A stretch of 39,457 nt of DNA from Planctomycetota bacterium (GTDB lineage Bacteria; Planctomycetota; PLA2), in NCBI GenBank assembly GCA_027297745.1, contig JAPUHK010000008.1:1-39457 (forward strand). The letters run 5' to 3'. Shown in pieces: positions 31,946-39,457 of this stretch (within the stretch, counting starts at the first letter, position 1; the number at the start of each line of letters is the position of its first letter). Below the pieces are notes generated by a model, which was not told the origin of the DNA, searched no databases, and was given only the letters and a program-made list of their open reading frames with translations. Made by a program: the position numbers and the translations under genes.

Positions 31946-32826
31946 CGCGTCTCTACCAGGCGGCGGTCGCCATCGCGCCGTTCGTGCTCGTGCTGTTGCT
32001 GCTGCGCTCCTGCAGCCGCGGTGCGGGCGACGGGTGGCGCGCCGAGCTGGCGGGCTTCGAAGACGATCTGAAGCTCGTATTGGATCGTTCGGACTTGATC
32101 GTGGTGGCGCCGGACGAACAGCTGGGCCTTGACGTCGGGGAGGAGGTCCTGGCCTTTCGCGGTCTTCTCATCGAGGACTACGGCTCGCTGTTGGGGCGCG
32201 GCTCCGACCGCCGCGTAGTGGTCGGGATCTTCAGCGACCTCGACCGGCTGCAGGCTTTCGCCTCCGAACGCTTCCGCCGGGATGCGCGCAGCGTCGGGGC
32301 GTTTCACGACCCCCAGCGGGGTGCACTGTTCCTGGCACGAGGGGCGCCCATCGGAGTCCTGCGGCACGAGGTCGTGCATCTGGTCGTCTCCGAGAGCCGC
32401 GGCATCCCGGGCCAGTTCAGCCCATGGCTGAGCGAGGGCCTTGCGCAGGTGTTCGAACGTTACGATCCCCGCGGCGACCCGCCGCAGGAGCCCGGCCCGC
32501 CCTTGGAGCCCTCCGCGCTGGCCGTCGTGCCGGCCGGTCCGATGGACGTGGCGCGCCTCGTCCATTTGGACGACTACGCGGAGTTCGTGGACCGCCATGG
32601 CGAGCGCAACTACGCGGAGGCGGCCTTGCTGGTCGGCTTTTGCATGCAGCGGCGCCCGCTCGAGGTCTTCGAGACGTACCTCGCGAGCGAGCGCTCCCGC
32701 ACGGGCAATCACGCCGAGGCCTTTCGGTCGCTCTACCAGTACGAGGAAGCGCCGTTCCGGAGAGACTTCAGCACCTACGTCGACGCTTGGCGCGGCGCCG
32801 TGCGCGCGGTCCTGAAGGGGAGCTAG
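31942..32826 (+). CDS. membrane-anchored HExxH zinc peptidase
   Basis: The 294-residue product has one N-terminal membrane helix (about 5-22). The zinc motif is H142-E-V-V-H146, and Glu165 in WLSEGLAQ, 19 residues after the second His, fits the third ligand of gluzincin-type (MA clan) peptidases. The rest resembles the DUF1570-like group of Planctomycetota extracytoplasmic peptidases, though I cannot confirm the family. The GTG start overlaps the rhomboid stop. Substrate unknown. Its TAG stop shares the CTAG palindrome with the stop of the convergent HEAT gene. Confidence 0.82.
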   Translation: MTRLYQAAVAIAPFVLVLLLLRSCSRGAGDGWRAELAGFEDDLKLVLDRSDLIVVAPDEQLGLDVGEEVLAFRGLLIEDYGSLLGRGSDRRVVVGIFSDLDRLQAFASERFRRDARSVGAFHDPQRGALFLARGAPIGVLRHEVVHLVVSESRGIPGQFSPWLSEGLAQVFERYDPRGDPPQEPGPPLEPSALAVVPAGPMDVARLVHLDDYAEFVDRHGERNYAEAALLVGFCMQRRPLEVFETYLASERSRTGNHAEAFRSLYQYEEAPFRRDFSTYVDAWRGAVRAVLKGS

Positions 32827-35342
32827 CGCAGGAACGGGACGTCGCGGCCGCGGGCCAGCGCCGTCAAGGTGGGGGACGCTCCGTACGGGTTGAAGTCGCG
32901 CGCGAAGTCGTCCAGCAACGGATCCGGAGCGGGGTCGGCCATGCGGCCCAGCGCCGTCAGGCCGAATGCGCGCTCGAGCGGGTCGCGCCCGGCGTCGCGC
33001 ACGATGTCGACGAGTGCGGCGGCGCCCCGCTCGTTCGTCAGCACGAAGCTCCAGGCCAGCGCGTCGAACATCGCGGGTGTCTTGCAACGCCTCCATAGCT
33101 CCAGCAGCTCGGGGACCGCCTCGTCTCCCCGCAGCATCGCCAGCGCCAGGGCGCCCTCCTGCACGACCTCCGCTTCGCGCCGCCGTTCGAGCTTCCCCCG
33201 GATCAGCGAGAGCGCACCTTCATCGTGCAGCATCGCGAGCGCGACCATCCCGGGCGCCGTGTACTCCCGCTCGCTGCGCACCAGCTGCGCGCGCAGCTTC
33301 CACACGGAGGCGGCGTCGCCGTTGAGCGCCAGGCCCAGCGCGCAGGCGCCGAGCTCCCGCTCGTGGTCCAGCGACTCCAGCTGCTCGCGCAGCAAGACAC
33401 GGGCGCGCGGGTCCTTGGACTCTCCGAGGGCGAGCAGGAAGTAGCCGCGTTCGGCGTAGCGCTTCGTGTCGCGGAGGCAGCGCTCGTACCCCGTTTGCAA
33501 CGTCTCGTAGGCGCGCGAGCCGCCTACGCCGCCCAGCCCCACCACGACCTGGTTGCGCACGCCGCCGAAGCGGGCCTTGCTCTTGCGCAGCTTCACCGCG
33601 AGCGCCCCCAACGCGCGCTTGTCGTCCGGCTTCGTGAGCGCCGTCGCGGTCAACGCCGCCGAGACGTGCCCTACGTGCTGCTCGGGGTCGTCGTCGCGGG
33701 CGTCGCGCAGGATCTTCAGCGCTTCCGAGAGGCTGGCCGGATCGCGCAAGAGCGCGAGCGTGGTCCCGGCAGCCGCCTGGGCCTCGAGCGCCACGCGCTT
33801 GTTCCCCAGCAGGTTCGCCAGCGCTTGCGCCGTCCCGGTCTCCGCCCCCCAGCCGAGCGCGCGCACTGCGCAGGCCTGCAGGTCGCGATGCACCGGCAGA
33901 GGGTCATTCACGCGCTTGCCCGGCTGGAAAACCTTCCAGAAGAAGTCCGCGTCGAGGATCAGGCCCATGGCCAGGACGGCGTAGGCGCGGATCCTGGGGT
34001 TCTCGTTGCGCGCGCGGGCGGTATGCACGAAGAAGCCGCGCAACTCCGGATCGCGAAGCAGGAGGAGTCCGAGCATGGCGGCCTGGCGCACCTCCTCCGA
34101 CGCGTCCACCTCCATCTGCCGGCGCAGGTGCACGACCGCCCCGGGGGCGCCCAGCTTTCCGAGTGTCATCGCCGCAGCGGCGCGCACGCGCCAGTCGACG
34201 TCGCCGAGCGCCTCGATCAAGAGCGGCGGCAGCGTCCTCTTGCGCAACTCCGTGCGCAGCTCCTCGCCGAGCTCCGGTGGGCGGTGCAGGTCGCGGTTCT
34301 GCTCCCACCACAGCTCCCACGGGATACCGTACTTGCGCCGCAGCTTCGTGACCGCCGGCTGCGTGTAGGGCGGCGTCGTGCGCTTGCGCACGAGGAGCGG
34401 CTGCTTCAAGTCGATCCAGGGCGGCCGGCCGATCGTCTTGTTCTGTCCGAACCAGACCTTGATGCGCGGGATGCTCTCGAGGTCGGAGCCGTCGTCCAGG
34501 TCGACGGGCGGCACCCCCGTACGCGGGTCGCGCGAGAGGTGGCGCAGGGTGGCGATGACGGTGGGGCGCACCTGCATCCAGTAGGGCCCCATGATTCCGG
34601 CGATCTTTTGGTACTTCTTGGGACCGCCGCGGAAGCCCGCCACGACCTGGTAGGTGTCCGTCCAGTGGAAGCTGTAGGACTGGAAGATGGCGAGGATGCG
34701 GCGTACGGCCTCGCGTCGCTGCTTGGCCGTTGGGCTGGGCGTCTTGCGGAGCGCGTCCATGGCGGCCAGCGCCCGGTGCATGGCGTCCGGGTTGACGTCG
34801 GCGTTGAGCGGCTTGTCCACCAGCCACTCGAACGTGCCCGGTGTGTTCATCTCCAAGAGCGCGCCGAAGGCTACGTCATAGAAGTGGGGCACGAGCTCGT
34901 AGTCGGGATCCTTGTAGACGCGCTCGAGTGCGCGCATGAAGTCCGCACCGAGCGCGGGCCGCGCACGCGCAAGGGCGCGCGCAGCTCGGAACTGAACCGG
35001 GTGCCGGTCGTTGTGGTCCGAGTTGAGGGCCACCTTGCGCAACTCGAGCGCCTTGAGATAGGCGCGTTCCACATCCTTCCGGAGCTTCTCCAGGTCCGTC
35101 GCCTGCTTGATCCCGGCCTGTGTCCTGCGCGCCGCAGGAGGGTTCGCCTCCAGTCGCAGGTAGGCGTCCTCGGCGGCGTCCAGGGCGGCCAGGATCTCGG
35201 TGTTCGTGGCGGCCTGACGCTTCAGGAGGCTCTCGAGGGTGCGCAGGCGTTGCGTGGCCTCGGGCAGCGCTACGAGGTCGCCTGGGGCCCCTGCGAATAC
35301 GGCCGCCCCGAAGGTGCACAGTAGAAGAAGAGTGCGCGCCAT
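32823..35342 (-). CDS. large secreted HEAT-repeat protein
   Basis: The 839-residue product has a signal peptide (residues 1-17, cleavage near FAGA), a helical N-terminal region (about 25-140) and a middle part of unknown fold (about 140-370). HEAT-like repeats run through the second half, for example VDWRVRAAAAMTLGKLGAPG near 392, VRQAAMLGLLLLRDP and IRAYAVLAMGLI. No enzyme motif is seen; HEAT arrays usually bind proteins. A TATACA box ends 7 nt before the ATG. The stop overlaps that of the zinc peptidase in CTAG. Confidence 0.82.
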   Translation of the reverse strand: MARTLLLLCTFGAAVFAGAPGDLVALPEATQRLRTLESLLKRQAATNTEILAALDAAEDAYLRLEANPPAARRTQAGIKQATDLEKLRKDVERAYLKALELRKVALNSDHNDRHPVQFRAARALARARPALGADFMRALERVYKDPDYELVPHFYDVAFGALLEMNTPGTFEWLVDKPLNADVNPDAMHRALAAMDALRKTPSPTAKQRREAVRRILAIFQSYSFHWTDTYQVVAGFRGGPKKYQKIAGIMGPYWMQVRPTVIATLRHLSRDPRTGVPPVDLDDGSDLESIPRIKVWFGQNKTIGRPPWIDLKQPLLVRKRTTPPYTQPAVTKLRRKYGIPWELWWEQNRDLHRPPELGEELRTELRKRTLPPLLIEALGDVDWRVRAAAAMTLGKLGAPGAVVHLRRQMEVDASEEVRQAAMLGLLLLRDPELRGFFVHTARARNENPRIRAYAVLAMGLILDADFFWKVFQPGKRVNDPLPVHRDLQACAVRALGWGAETGTAQALANLLGNKRVALEAQAAAGTTLALLRDPASLSEALKILRDARDDDPEQHVGHVSAALTATALTKPDDKRALGALAVKLRKSKARFGGVRNQVVVGLGGVGGSRAYETLQTGYERCLRDTKRYAERGYFLLALGESKDPRARVLLREQLESLDHERELGACALGLALNGDAASVWKLRAQLVRSEREYTAPGMVALAMLHDEGALSLIRGKLERRREAEVVQEGALALAMLRGDEAVPELLELWRRCKTPAMFDALAWSFVLTNERGAAALVDIVRDAGRDPLERAFGLTALGRMADPAPDPLLDDFARDFNPYGASPTLTALARGRDVPFLR

Positions 35343-35349
35343 GGCCCCT

Positions 35350-35355
35350 TGTATA
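35350..35355 (-). promoter_or_regulatory. -10 box TATACA before the HEAT gene
   Basis: TATACA on the minus strand ends 7 nt before the ATG at 35342, placing the predicted transcript start at the start codon. An AAGGGG lies in between but is too close for a normal leader. Confidence 0.4.
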
Positions 35356-35409
35356 CGCAGGACAGGGCCGCCTTTCGGACACCCGCCCTGGATTGTCTAC
35401 GCGCTGCCC

Positions 35410-35415
35410 TAGGAT
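35410..35415 (+). promoter_or_regulatory. -10 box TAGGAT before the beta-barrel-like lipoprotein
   Basis: TAGGAT ends 6 nt before the ATG at 35422. CTAAGG directly before the ATG is a poor Shine-Dalgarno site. Confidence 0.35.
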
Positions 35416-35421
35416 CTAAGG

Positions 35422-35979
35422 ATGCACTCGATCGCTACCCTCATCCTGGCGGCGACGGCACTCGTGGGCTGCGCGGCCACCCCGAACAGTCTTGATTGGG
35501 AGCACGCGCCGCTCCCTCCCGCGGCGAGCCTTGCTCCGCACAGCGGAGGTGCGCCCGTCGCACAGGCGCAGCGTCCACCCGAGGGCGCCGGCGCGTCCAG
35601 TTCGGACGGCCGGAACTTCGCGGAAGTCGGCATCGGATACACGTTCGGGCGGGGTGGTGACGGCCTGACCATCGGCGCCACGTATGAGTACCTGTTGCGC
35701 AAGGACATGGGTGTGGGCGGCTTCGGCGAATACGTCGCAGGAGATCGGGACGTTGGCGTGTTGGGCGGAGGCGTCTTTTTCCACCCGCAGGACGCGTGGA
35801 GAGTTCTCGTGGGGCTGGGTTTCGAGTTTGGGGACGACACCGAGTTCCTCGCGCGGGTCGGCGGCTCCTATGAGTTTCCGCTGGGTACCATGACGCTGTC
35901 GCCGGAGGCCTACATCGACTTCACCACGGGCGGCGACGTGCCGCTGTACATCGGGGTGAGTTTCGGGAAGAAGTTCTAG
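35422..35979 (+). CDS. lipoprotein with beta-barrel-like domain
   Basis: The 185-residue product has lipobox LVGC with Cys17 and a Pro/Ala-rich linker to about residue 60. Alternating Gly/aromatic strands follow: EVGIGYTFG, LTIGATYEYLL, VGVLGGGVFFHP, WRVLVGLGFEFG, PLYIGVSFGKKF. The pattern and the terminal Phe resemble small outer-membrane beta barrels, roughly eight strands, but a lipid anchor on such a domain is unusual and the barrel call is inference. No named family is recognised. Confidence 0.7.
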   Translation: MHSIATLILAATALVGCAATPNSLDWEHAPLPPAASLAPHSGGAPVAQAQRPPEGAGASSSDGRNFAEVGIGYTFGRGGDGLTIGATYEYLLRKDMGVGGFGEYVAGDRDVGVLGGGVFFHPQDAWRVLVGLGFEFGDDTEFLARVGGSYEFPLGTMTLSPEAYIDFTTGGDVPLYIGVSFGKKF

Positions 35980-36051
35980 GTAGCCCCTGTCCGAAACGGT
36001 GGCCGGTTGAGGCCCTGTTTGAAGAGCGCGGACTATCTTTCCGTGATGACT

Positions 36052-36097
36052 CGGATTGCGACGGAGTCGGAACGGGTCTACGCCCGTTAGCAATCCG
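36052..36097 (+). other. nested stem-loop in the gap before the DUF2092 gene
   Basis: CGGATTGC (36052-36059) pairs with GCAATCCG (36090-36097). Inside, AACGGG (36071-36076) pairs with CCCGTT (36083-36088). No T-tract follows. It could end the upstream message or lie in the leader of the downstream gene. Nothing else is recognised in 35980-36156. Confidence 0.4.
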
Positions 36098-36156
36098 CCG
36101 CATGGCCGCGGCAGCCGATCTTGAGTATCGTGCGTCTCCCCCGAGAGGAGACCTCC

Positions 36157-36963
36157 ATGCGAACGAATGGCATGAAGCGCATGACCGCGCTCGCGCTTGC
36201 GGCCCTGCTCGCCGCCTGCACTTCCCCGCAGCCTGCTCCCGTCGCATCCGCGGAGCCGGCCGCCCGCCCGGAAACGGACGAGCCTGCGATCAGCGCCAAA
36301 GCGGACCGCATTCTTCGGCGCATGTGCGCCACCCTCGGCAACGCAAAGGCGTTCCGCTTCAAGGCCGTGATCATGTTCGACGACGTGCTGGAAAGCGGGC
36401 TGAAGCTGCAACAGTGGGGTTCGATCGACGTGGCCGTGCGGCGCCCCAACGGCATCCGCGTCGAGCGCAAGACCGACGTGCAGCACCGGCGGCTTCTTTA
36501 TGACGGCAAGACCATCAGCGTGCTGGACGTGGGGCACAACATGTACGGCGAGACGCCGATGCCGGACACGATCGACGCCGCCCTGGAGGCCGTCGCCACG
36601 CGCTTCGGCGTGACCGTGCCCTTCGGCGACCTGATGACGAGCGACCCCTATGCGGCGTTGACGCAGGGCATGAACGCCGGCTCCTATGTAGGCGAATCGA
36701 CGTTCCGTGGCGTGACGTACGACCATCTCGTTTTCAGCCACGAGGGACTCGATTGGCAGGTCTGGGTGCACCAGGACGAACGTGCTCTGCCGGCGAAGTT
36801 CCTTCTGACCTACCCCGACCGGCCGAGCCATCCCCAGTACGGCGGCATCTTCACGGATTGGGAGCTCGACGCGCGCATCGAGGGCGGCGAGTTCGTCTTC
36901 ACGCCTCCGGAGGGGGCGGAGCGTATCGAGTTGCTTCCGGAGGAGCAGAAAGGGGGGCGCTAG
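36157..36963 (+). CDS. DUF2092 family lipoprotein
   Basis: The 268-residue product has lipobox LLAAC with Cys21. It carries the DUF2092 pattern: a repeat of basic and hydrophobic residues around KADRILRRMCATLGN, RRPNGIRVERKTD, LLYDGKTISVLD, PMPDTIDAALE, YVGESTFRGVTYDHLVFS and the diagnostic D-W-Q-V-W-V block. The fold relates to periplasmic LolA/LolB-like proteins in this general class, so lipid or lipoprotein handling is a guess. The ATG at 36157 was chosen over a TTG at 36121 because GAGAGGAG lies just upstream and the lipobox then sits at a normal distance. The next gene follows after 1 nt. Confidence 0.85.
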   Translation: MRTNGMKRMTALALAALLAACTSPQPAPVASAEPAARPETDEPAISAKADRILRRMCATLGNAKAFRFKAVIMFDDVLESGLKLQQWGSIDVAVRRPNGIRVERKTDVQHRRLLYDGKTISVLDVGHNMYGETPMPDTIDAALEAVATRFGVTVPFGDLMTSDPYAALTQGMNAGSYVGESTFRGVTYDHLVFSHEGLDWQVWVHQDERALPAKFLLTYPDRPSHPQYGGIFTDWELDARIEGGEFVFTPPEGAERIELLPEEQKGGR

Positions 36964-36964
36964 A

Positions 36965-37567
36965 ATGCGGAACATGCGATGGGCTCCGCTCACGGCGAGC
37001 GTGCTCCTGCTCGCGGGTACGGCGGCCGGATACGGCTACGACAACCGGTCTGGGTTGGCTGGCGGCGACGGTGGCAACGGCAACATCAAGTACCGGCATG
37101 CCGGACGGCAGTCGGTCCCGCGCCTGAAAGCCCCCCTGAACCCGAGAGGCGGCCCTCAGGATCTGCGCCCGCGCGGAGGCAGGACGGTGCACCTCGGGGC
37201 CCGCGGGTCCAGCCAGTCGCGTCAGCGGCAGCATCGTCACGCCGGAGTGCGGACGCGCCCCTACAAGACGAAGAGGGCGCAGGCGCCCAAGCGCGGCACC
37301 GTCGTCAAGGAGCTACCCAAGGGGTTTGACGAGGTCACCGTCAAGAGCAAGAAGTACGCCTACGACTCCGGCACCGGGGCTTTCTATGCGCCGGTCTCGG
37401 AGGGCTTCAAGGTCGTTCGCGCCCCGGAGGGAGCGGTCGTGCGCTGGTTGCCGACGGGCTACCGGACCAAGTACGTCGGCGGGGAGAAGCGCTACGCCGC
37501 GTCCGGCACACTCTTCAAGGCCGTGATGGACGACGGCCGCGTGACCTATCAGGTGGTCAAGCGCTAG
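36965..37567 (+). CDS. secreted DUF6515-like protein
   Basis: The 200-residue product has a signal peptide (1-22). A basic, Arg/Gly-rich disordered stretch (about 25-108) follows, then two related short repeats: GTVVKELPKGFDEVTVKSKKY with AFYAP, and GAVVRWLPTGYRTKYVGGEKRY with LFKAV. This G-x-V-V-x-x-L-P-x-G-[YF]-x-x-x-x-V layout is that of DUF6515-type proteins, as far as I recognise it. It begins 1 nt after the DUF2092 stop, with AGGGGGG as Shine-Dalgarno, so the two form an operon. Function unknown. Confidence 0.75.
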   Translation: MRNMRWAPLTASVLLLAGTAAGYGYDNRSGLAGGDGGNGNIKYRHAGRQSVPRLKAPLNPRGGPQDLRPRGGRTVHLGARGSSQSRQRQHRHAGVRTRPYKTKRAQAPKRGTVVKELPKGFDEVTVKSKKYAYDSGTGAFYAPVSEGFKVVRAPEGAVVRWLPTGYRTKYVGGEKRYAASGTLFKAVMDDGRVTYQVVKR

Positions 37568-37665
37568 GGCTGTCTGAAAGCCCATCCAGATTCGGCCCGC
37601 GGCGCTGCCTGGCGTGTTCCGCATCCGCATCGGTCACTTCTCGCAGGGGGGCCGGCACTTTTCGC

Positions 37666-37671
37666 TATAAC
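37666..37671 (+). promoter_or_regulatory. -10 box TATAAC before the coiled-coil lipoprotein
   Basis: TATAAC ends 9 nt before the ATG at 37681. The bases between (GGCCCCACC) hold no Shine-Dalgarno sequence. Confidence 0.4.
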
Positions 37672-37680
37672 GGCCCCACC

Positions 37681-39135
37681 ATGCCGAAAAGCCATCTCAT
37701 CGCACTCTCTTTGCTCGCATTCTTGCCTGCCGTTGGGGGTTGCAAGACCGCAGAAGCCATCGCCAAGCCGATCACGAGGCCCATCACGGGCGGTAACGCG
37801 TTTCAGGTGACCGAGAGCGAGCTGCAGAACCGCCTTGCCGCGTTCGGGGTTGCTCTAGTCCTCACGACCGAGCACGCCACCCTCAGGGTGTTGGCCGAGC
37901 GCCACGACCTGGAAATGCGCCGTTTCTGCCTTGTGTGGCGCAACCGCATTTTCGTCCACACGCGGGTAATGCAGAAGCACACCGATCCACGCGTTGCGCT
38001 GCTCGACTACTGGGTAGTCTGCTATCAGATAAAGGAGTTCTTCGTCGACGGGCCCGGGAAGGCGCTCCTCGGCGAGCAGAGCCACTACGCAGTCGCGGCG
38101 TATGACCAGGCCATCCGAAACTACACCGAGCTCGCCCGCGGCGTGCTGCCCGAGAAGCACTTCGAAAGCGCCCAAAAGCGCGTTCTCGACTTCGTCGAGA
38201 ACAACGAGATCAGCGGAGCAACCATGCGCTCACCGAATCTCCCCTCCAATTCCAAGGGGGGCTTCGGCACCACGCTCTCCTTGTCGCTGGGCGTCTCCAA
38301 GAGTGTAGAGGCCACCGCCAACGAGGTTCACCGCTTGACGGACATGATCGAGGTGATCCCGTATCAACTGCGCCTGAACGTCGAGTCCATCCTGCTGGAC
38401 GACAGCTCCGTCCAGATACAGGAAGACATCACCAGAGTCTCCGAGAGCGTCCAGGCCATGCAGCGCACCGCCGACGAGCTTCCGCACGACATCGGCGAGG
38501 AGGTGCGCAAGACGCTCGAGAGCGCCCGGGAGCCACTCAAGACGACGCTGGACCAGACGAACGAGGCGTTGGTGACCGTCAAGGAGACCATGAAGGAGGC
38601 GCGGGGGATCGTCACCGAGGCGAAGGAGGCGATCGGCGAGGTCAACAAGACCGTCGACAAGGCCACGCTCGCGTTGGACACCTTCAAGGAGGCCGGCCAG
38701 GCATGGAAGGCGACCTTCGAGGAGCTGAACAAGCTTGCGGGGACAGCGGATTCCGGTGCCGACGCTTCGGCGGAAGGCGGATCTTCGGAAGACAAGGAAT
38801 CGGGCGGCGGCGGGTCCGACGACGGTTCGGACTCGGGGGGCGACGACATCGAGAACATCACCGTGGCGTTGGAAGAGCTGACGACGTCCGCCAAGGAGCT
38901 ACGCGCCCTGGTCGGGGACGTGAACGAGCTGATCGGCTCGCCCGAGTTGACGGAACGCATCGACGAGGTCGACAACCGGGCGCAGGAGACCATCGACCAC
39001 ACGACGATGCGCATGGGGGACCTGATCGGCGCGGCGGCGCGCTGGGGGATCGCTCTGATCCTGGTCTTCTTCGGTGCTTTGTTCGCCTACAAGCTGGCGT
39101 TGAGGCGCTGGGCTCGCAAGCCGGCCGCCACATAG
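37681..39135 (+). CDS. lipoprotein with long coiled coil and C-terminal membrane helix
   Basis: The 484-residue product has lipobox VGGC with Cys21 and a globular helical region (about 35-175). A Gly/Ser stretch (about 182-205) is followed by long heptad-type helices (about 210-355, rich in Glu, Lys, Thr). A low-complexity acidic Ser/Gly linker (about 358-392), another helix and a C-terminal membrane helix (about 451-471, GIALILVFFGALFAYKLAL) with a basic end complete it. It seems anchored at both ends: by lipid at the N-terminus and a helix at the C-terminus. No family is recognised. The coiled coil could bridge two membranes or act as a spacer; this is inference. Confidence 0.75.
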   Translation: MPKSHLIALSLLAFLPAVGGCKTAEAIAKPITRPITGGNAFQVTESELQNRLAAFGVALVLTTEHATLRVLAERHDLEMRRFCLVWRNRIFVHTRVMQKHTDPRVALLDYWVVCYQIKEFFVDGPGKALLGEQSHYAVAAYDQAIRNYTELARGVLPEKHFESAQKRVLDFVENNEISGATMRSPNLPSNSKGGFGTTLSLSLGVSKSVEATANEVHRLTDMIEVIPYQLRLNVESILLDDSSVQIQEDITRVSESVQAMQRTADELPHDIGEEVRKTLESAREPLKTTLDQTNEALVTVKETMKEARGIVTEAKEAIGEVNKTVDKATLALDTFKEAGQAWKATFEELNKLAGTADSGADASAEGGSSEDKESGGGGSDDGSDSGGDDIENITVALEELTTSAKELRALVGDVNELIGSPELTERIDEVDNRAQETIDHTTMRMGDLIGAAARWGIALILVFFGALFAYKLALRRWARKPAAT

Positions 39136-39150
39136 TCGCGCTCTAGGACG

Positions 39151-39183
39151 GCTTCGGACCGCGCTGGCTTGCCGGCCCGAAGC
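39151..39183 (+). terminator. possible hairpin after the coiled-coil lipoprotein gene
   Basis: GCTTCGG (39151-39157) pairs with CCGAAGC (39177-39183) around a 19-base loop. No T-run follows. I see no gene in 39136-39338. Confidence 0.3.
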
Positions 39184-39327
39184 TACCGCTGCAGTGGACG
39201 GAGAACCCGTTGCGAATCACGCGGTTGCGAAGTCCACGCTAACGGACTGGATCAGGACGAAGCGGAACGTGGCTCCCAGGACGTGGCGCCCATCAAGCTC
39301 CGACCGCAGCCGCGTATCACTGAGTGC

Positions 39328-39333
39328 CATAAT
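39328..39333 (+). promoter_or_regulatory. -10 box CATAAT before the final gene
   Basis: CATAAT ends 5 nt before the GTG at 39339. This matches the short-leader pattern of other first genes in the window. Confidence 0.3.
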
Positions 39334-39338
39334 GAGGT

Positions 39339-39457
39339 GTGAGCTTCACGTGGCCCGACGGCTTCGCCCGCATCCCCGACGAGCCTTGGGCGACAGGTCC
39401 GCTCGAGACGCTCGCGCTCAAGTACGACAGCGTCGAGGACCACGGCTGGTACCACAA
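39339..39457 (+). CDS. probable SAM-dependent methyltransferase, N-terminal part
   Basis: A frame open to the window end begins at GTG with SFTWPDGFARIPDEPW and continues through LALKYDSVEDHGWYHN, about 40 residues. I recall this W-P-x-G-F-x-R-I-P-D-E-x-W ... Y-D-x-V-E-x-H-G-W-Y start from class I methyltransferases of Planctomycetota; the SAM-binding motifs would lie beyond the window. A CATAAT box and GAGG lie just before the start. The product call rests on a short stretch. Confidence 0.55.
   Translation, partial: MSFTWPDGFARIPDEPWATGPLETLALKYDSVEDHGWYH

Noticed and set aside
33225-35324. Open frame of about 700 codons on the plus strand opposite the HEAT gene
   Set aside because: The translation is His/Arg/Gln-rich without domains, while the minus-strand product has a signal peptide and regular HEAT repeats.
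39252-39455. Minus-strand open frame at the window end
   Set aside because: It lies opposite the methyltransferase-like start and has no recognisable motif or start signal.

Overview
The window is a high-GC bacterial chromosome segment. The 3' part of its 16S rRNA reads CCCTTAACGAGCGAAACCC where most bacteria have CCCGCAACGAGCGCAACCC. That variant is typical of Planctomycetota, and a fused SecDF, many HEAT/TPR lipoproteins and a DUF2092 protein fit the same phylum. The assignment rests on pattern recognition; no database was searched. There is no phage, transposase, CRISPR array or plasmid signal.

Layout. 1-456 is the 3' end of 16S, followed by a 16S-23S spacer without tRNA genes, 23S (693-3695, bracketed by a perfect 20-bp processing stem), 5S and a terminator. 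tRNA-Ile(GAU) and tRNA-Ala(UGC), usually inside the 16S-23S spacer, lie after the 5S terminator here and are surrounded by strong dyad repeats. 4640-8581 is a coupled cluster: a secreted protein with a Cys-Gly tail, nadB and hflX. 8544-13317 on the minus strand holds a LysM membrane protein with its own well-formed promoter, then secDF, a small secreted protein and yajC. mnmA diverges from yajC and converges on an HU gene. 14766-18131 is a three-gene unit (VWA protein, two lipoproteins) closed by a UUCG terminator. 18209-19877 holds two divergent TPR genes.

20018-25219 encodes the most unusual protein: a 1733-residue membrane receptor whose cytoplasmic half is a sigma-54 activator ending in a winged helix. 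25326-27566 holds a 51-residue membrane protein, a four-cluster ferredoxin, a small membrane protein and a polyprenyl synthase. 27686-30990 (minus strand) is a one-carbon cluster: fhs, a cyclic-nucleotide-binding-like protein and folD. 31097-32826 couples a rhomboid protease to an HExxH zinc peptidase, converging on an 839-residue HEAT protein. 35422-39135 holds four cell-envelope proteins, three of them lipoproteins. The window ends inside a probable methyltransferase gene.

Regulatory picture. Internal operon genes use start/stop overlaps (TTGA, GTGA) or Shine-Dalgarno sites. Many first genes instead have a TANNAT-like -10 box only 5-12 nt before the start codon and no Shine-Dalgarno, which suggests leaderless transcripts. 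Two related palindromic elements sit at convergent gene ends (about 19880-20010 and 27586-27673). Another dyad family clusters at the tRNAs.
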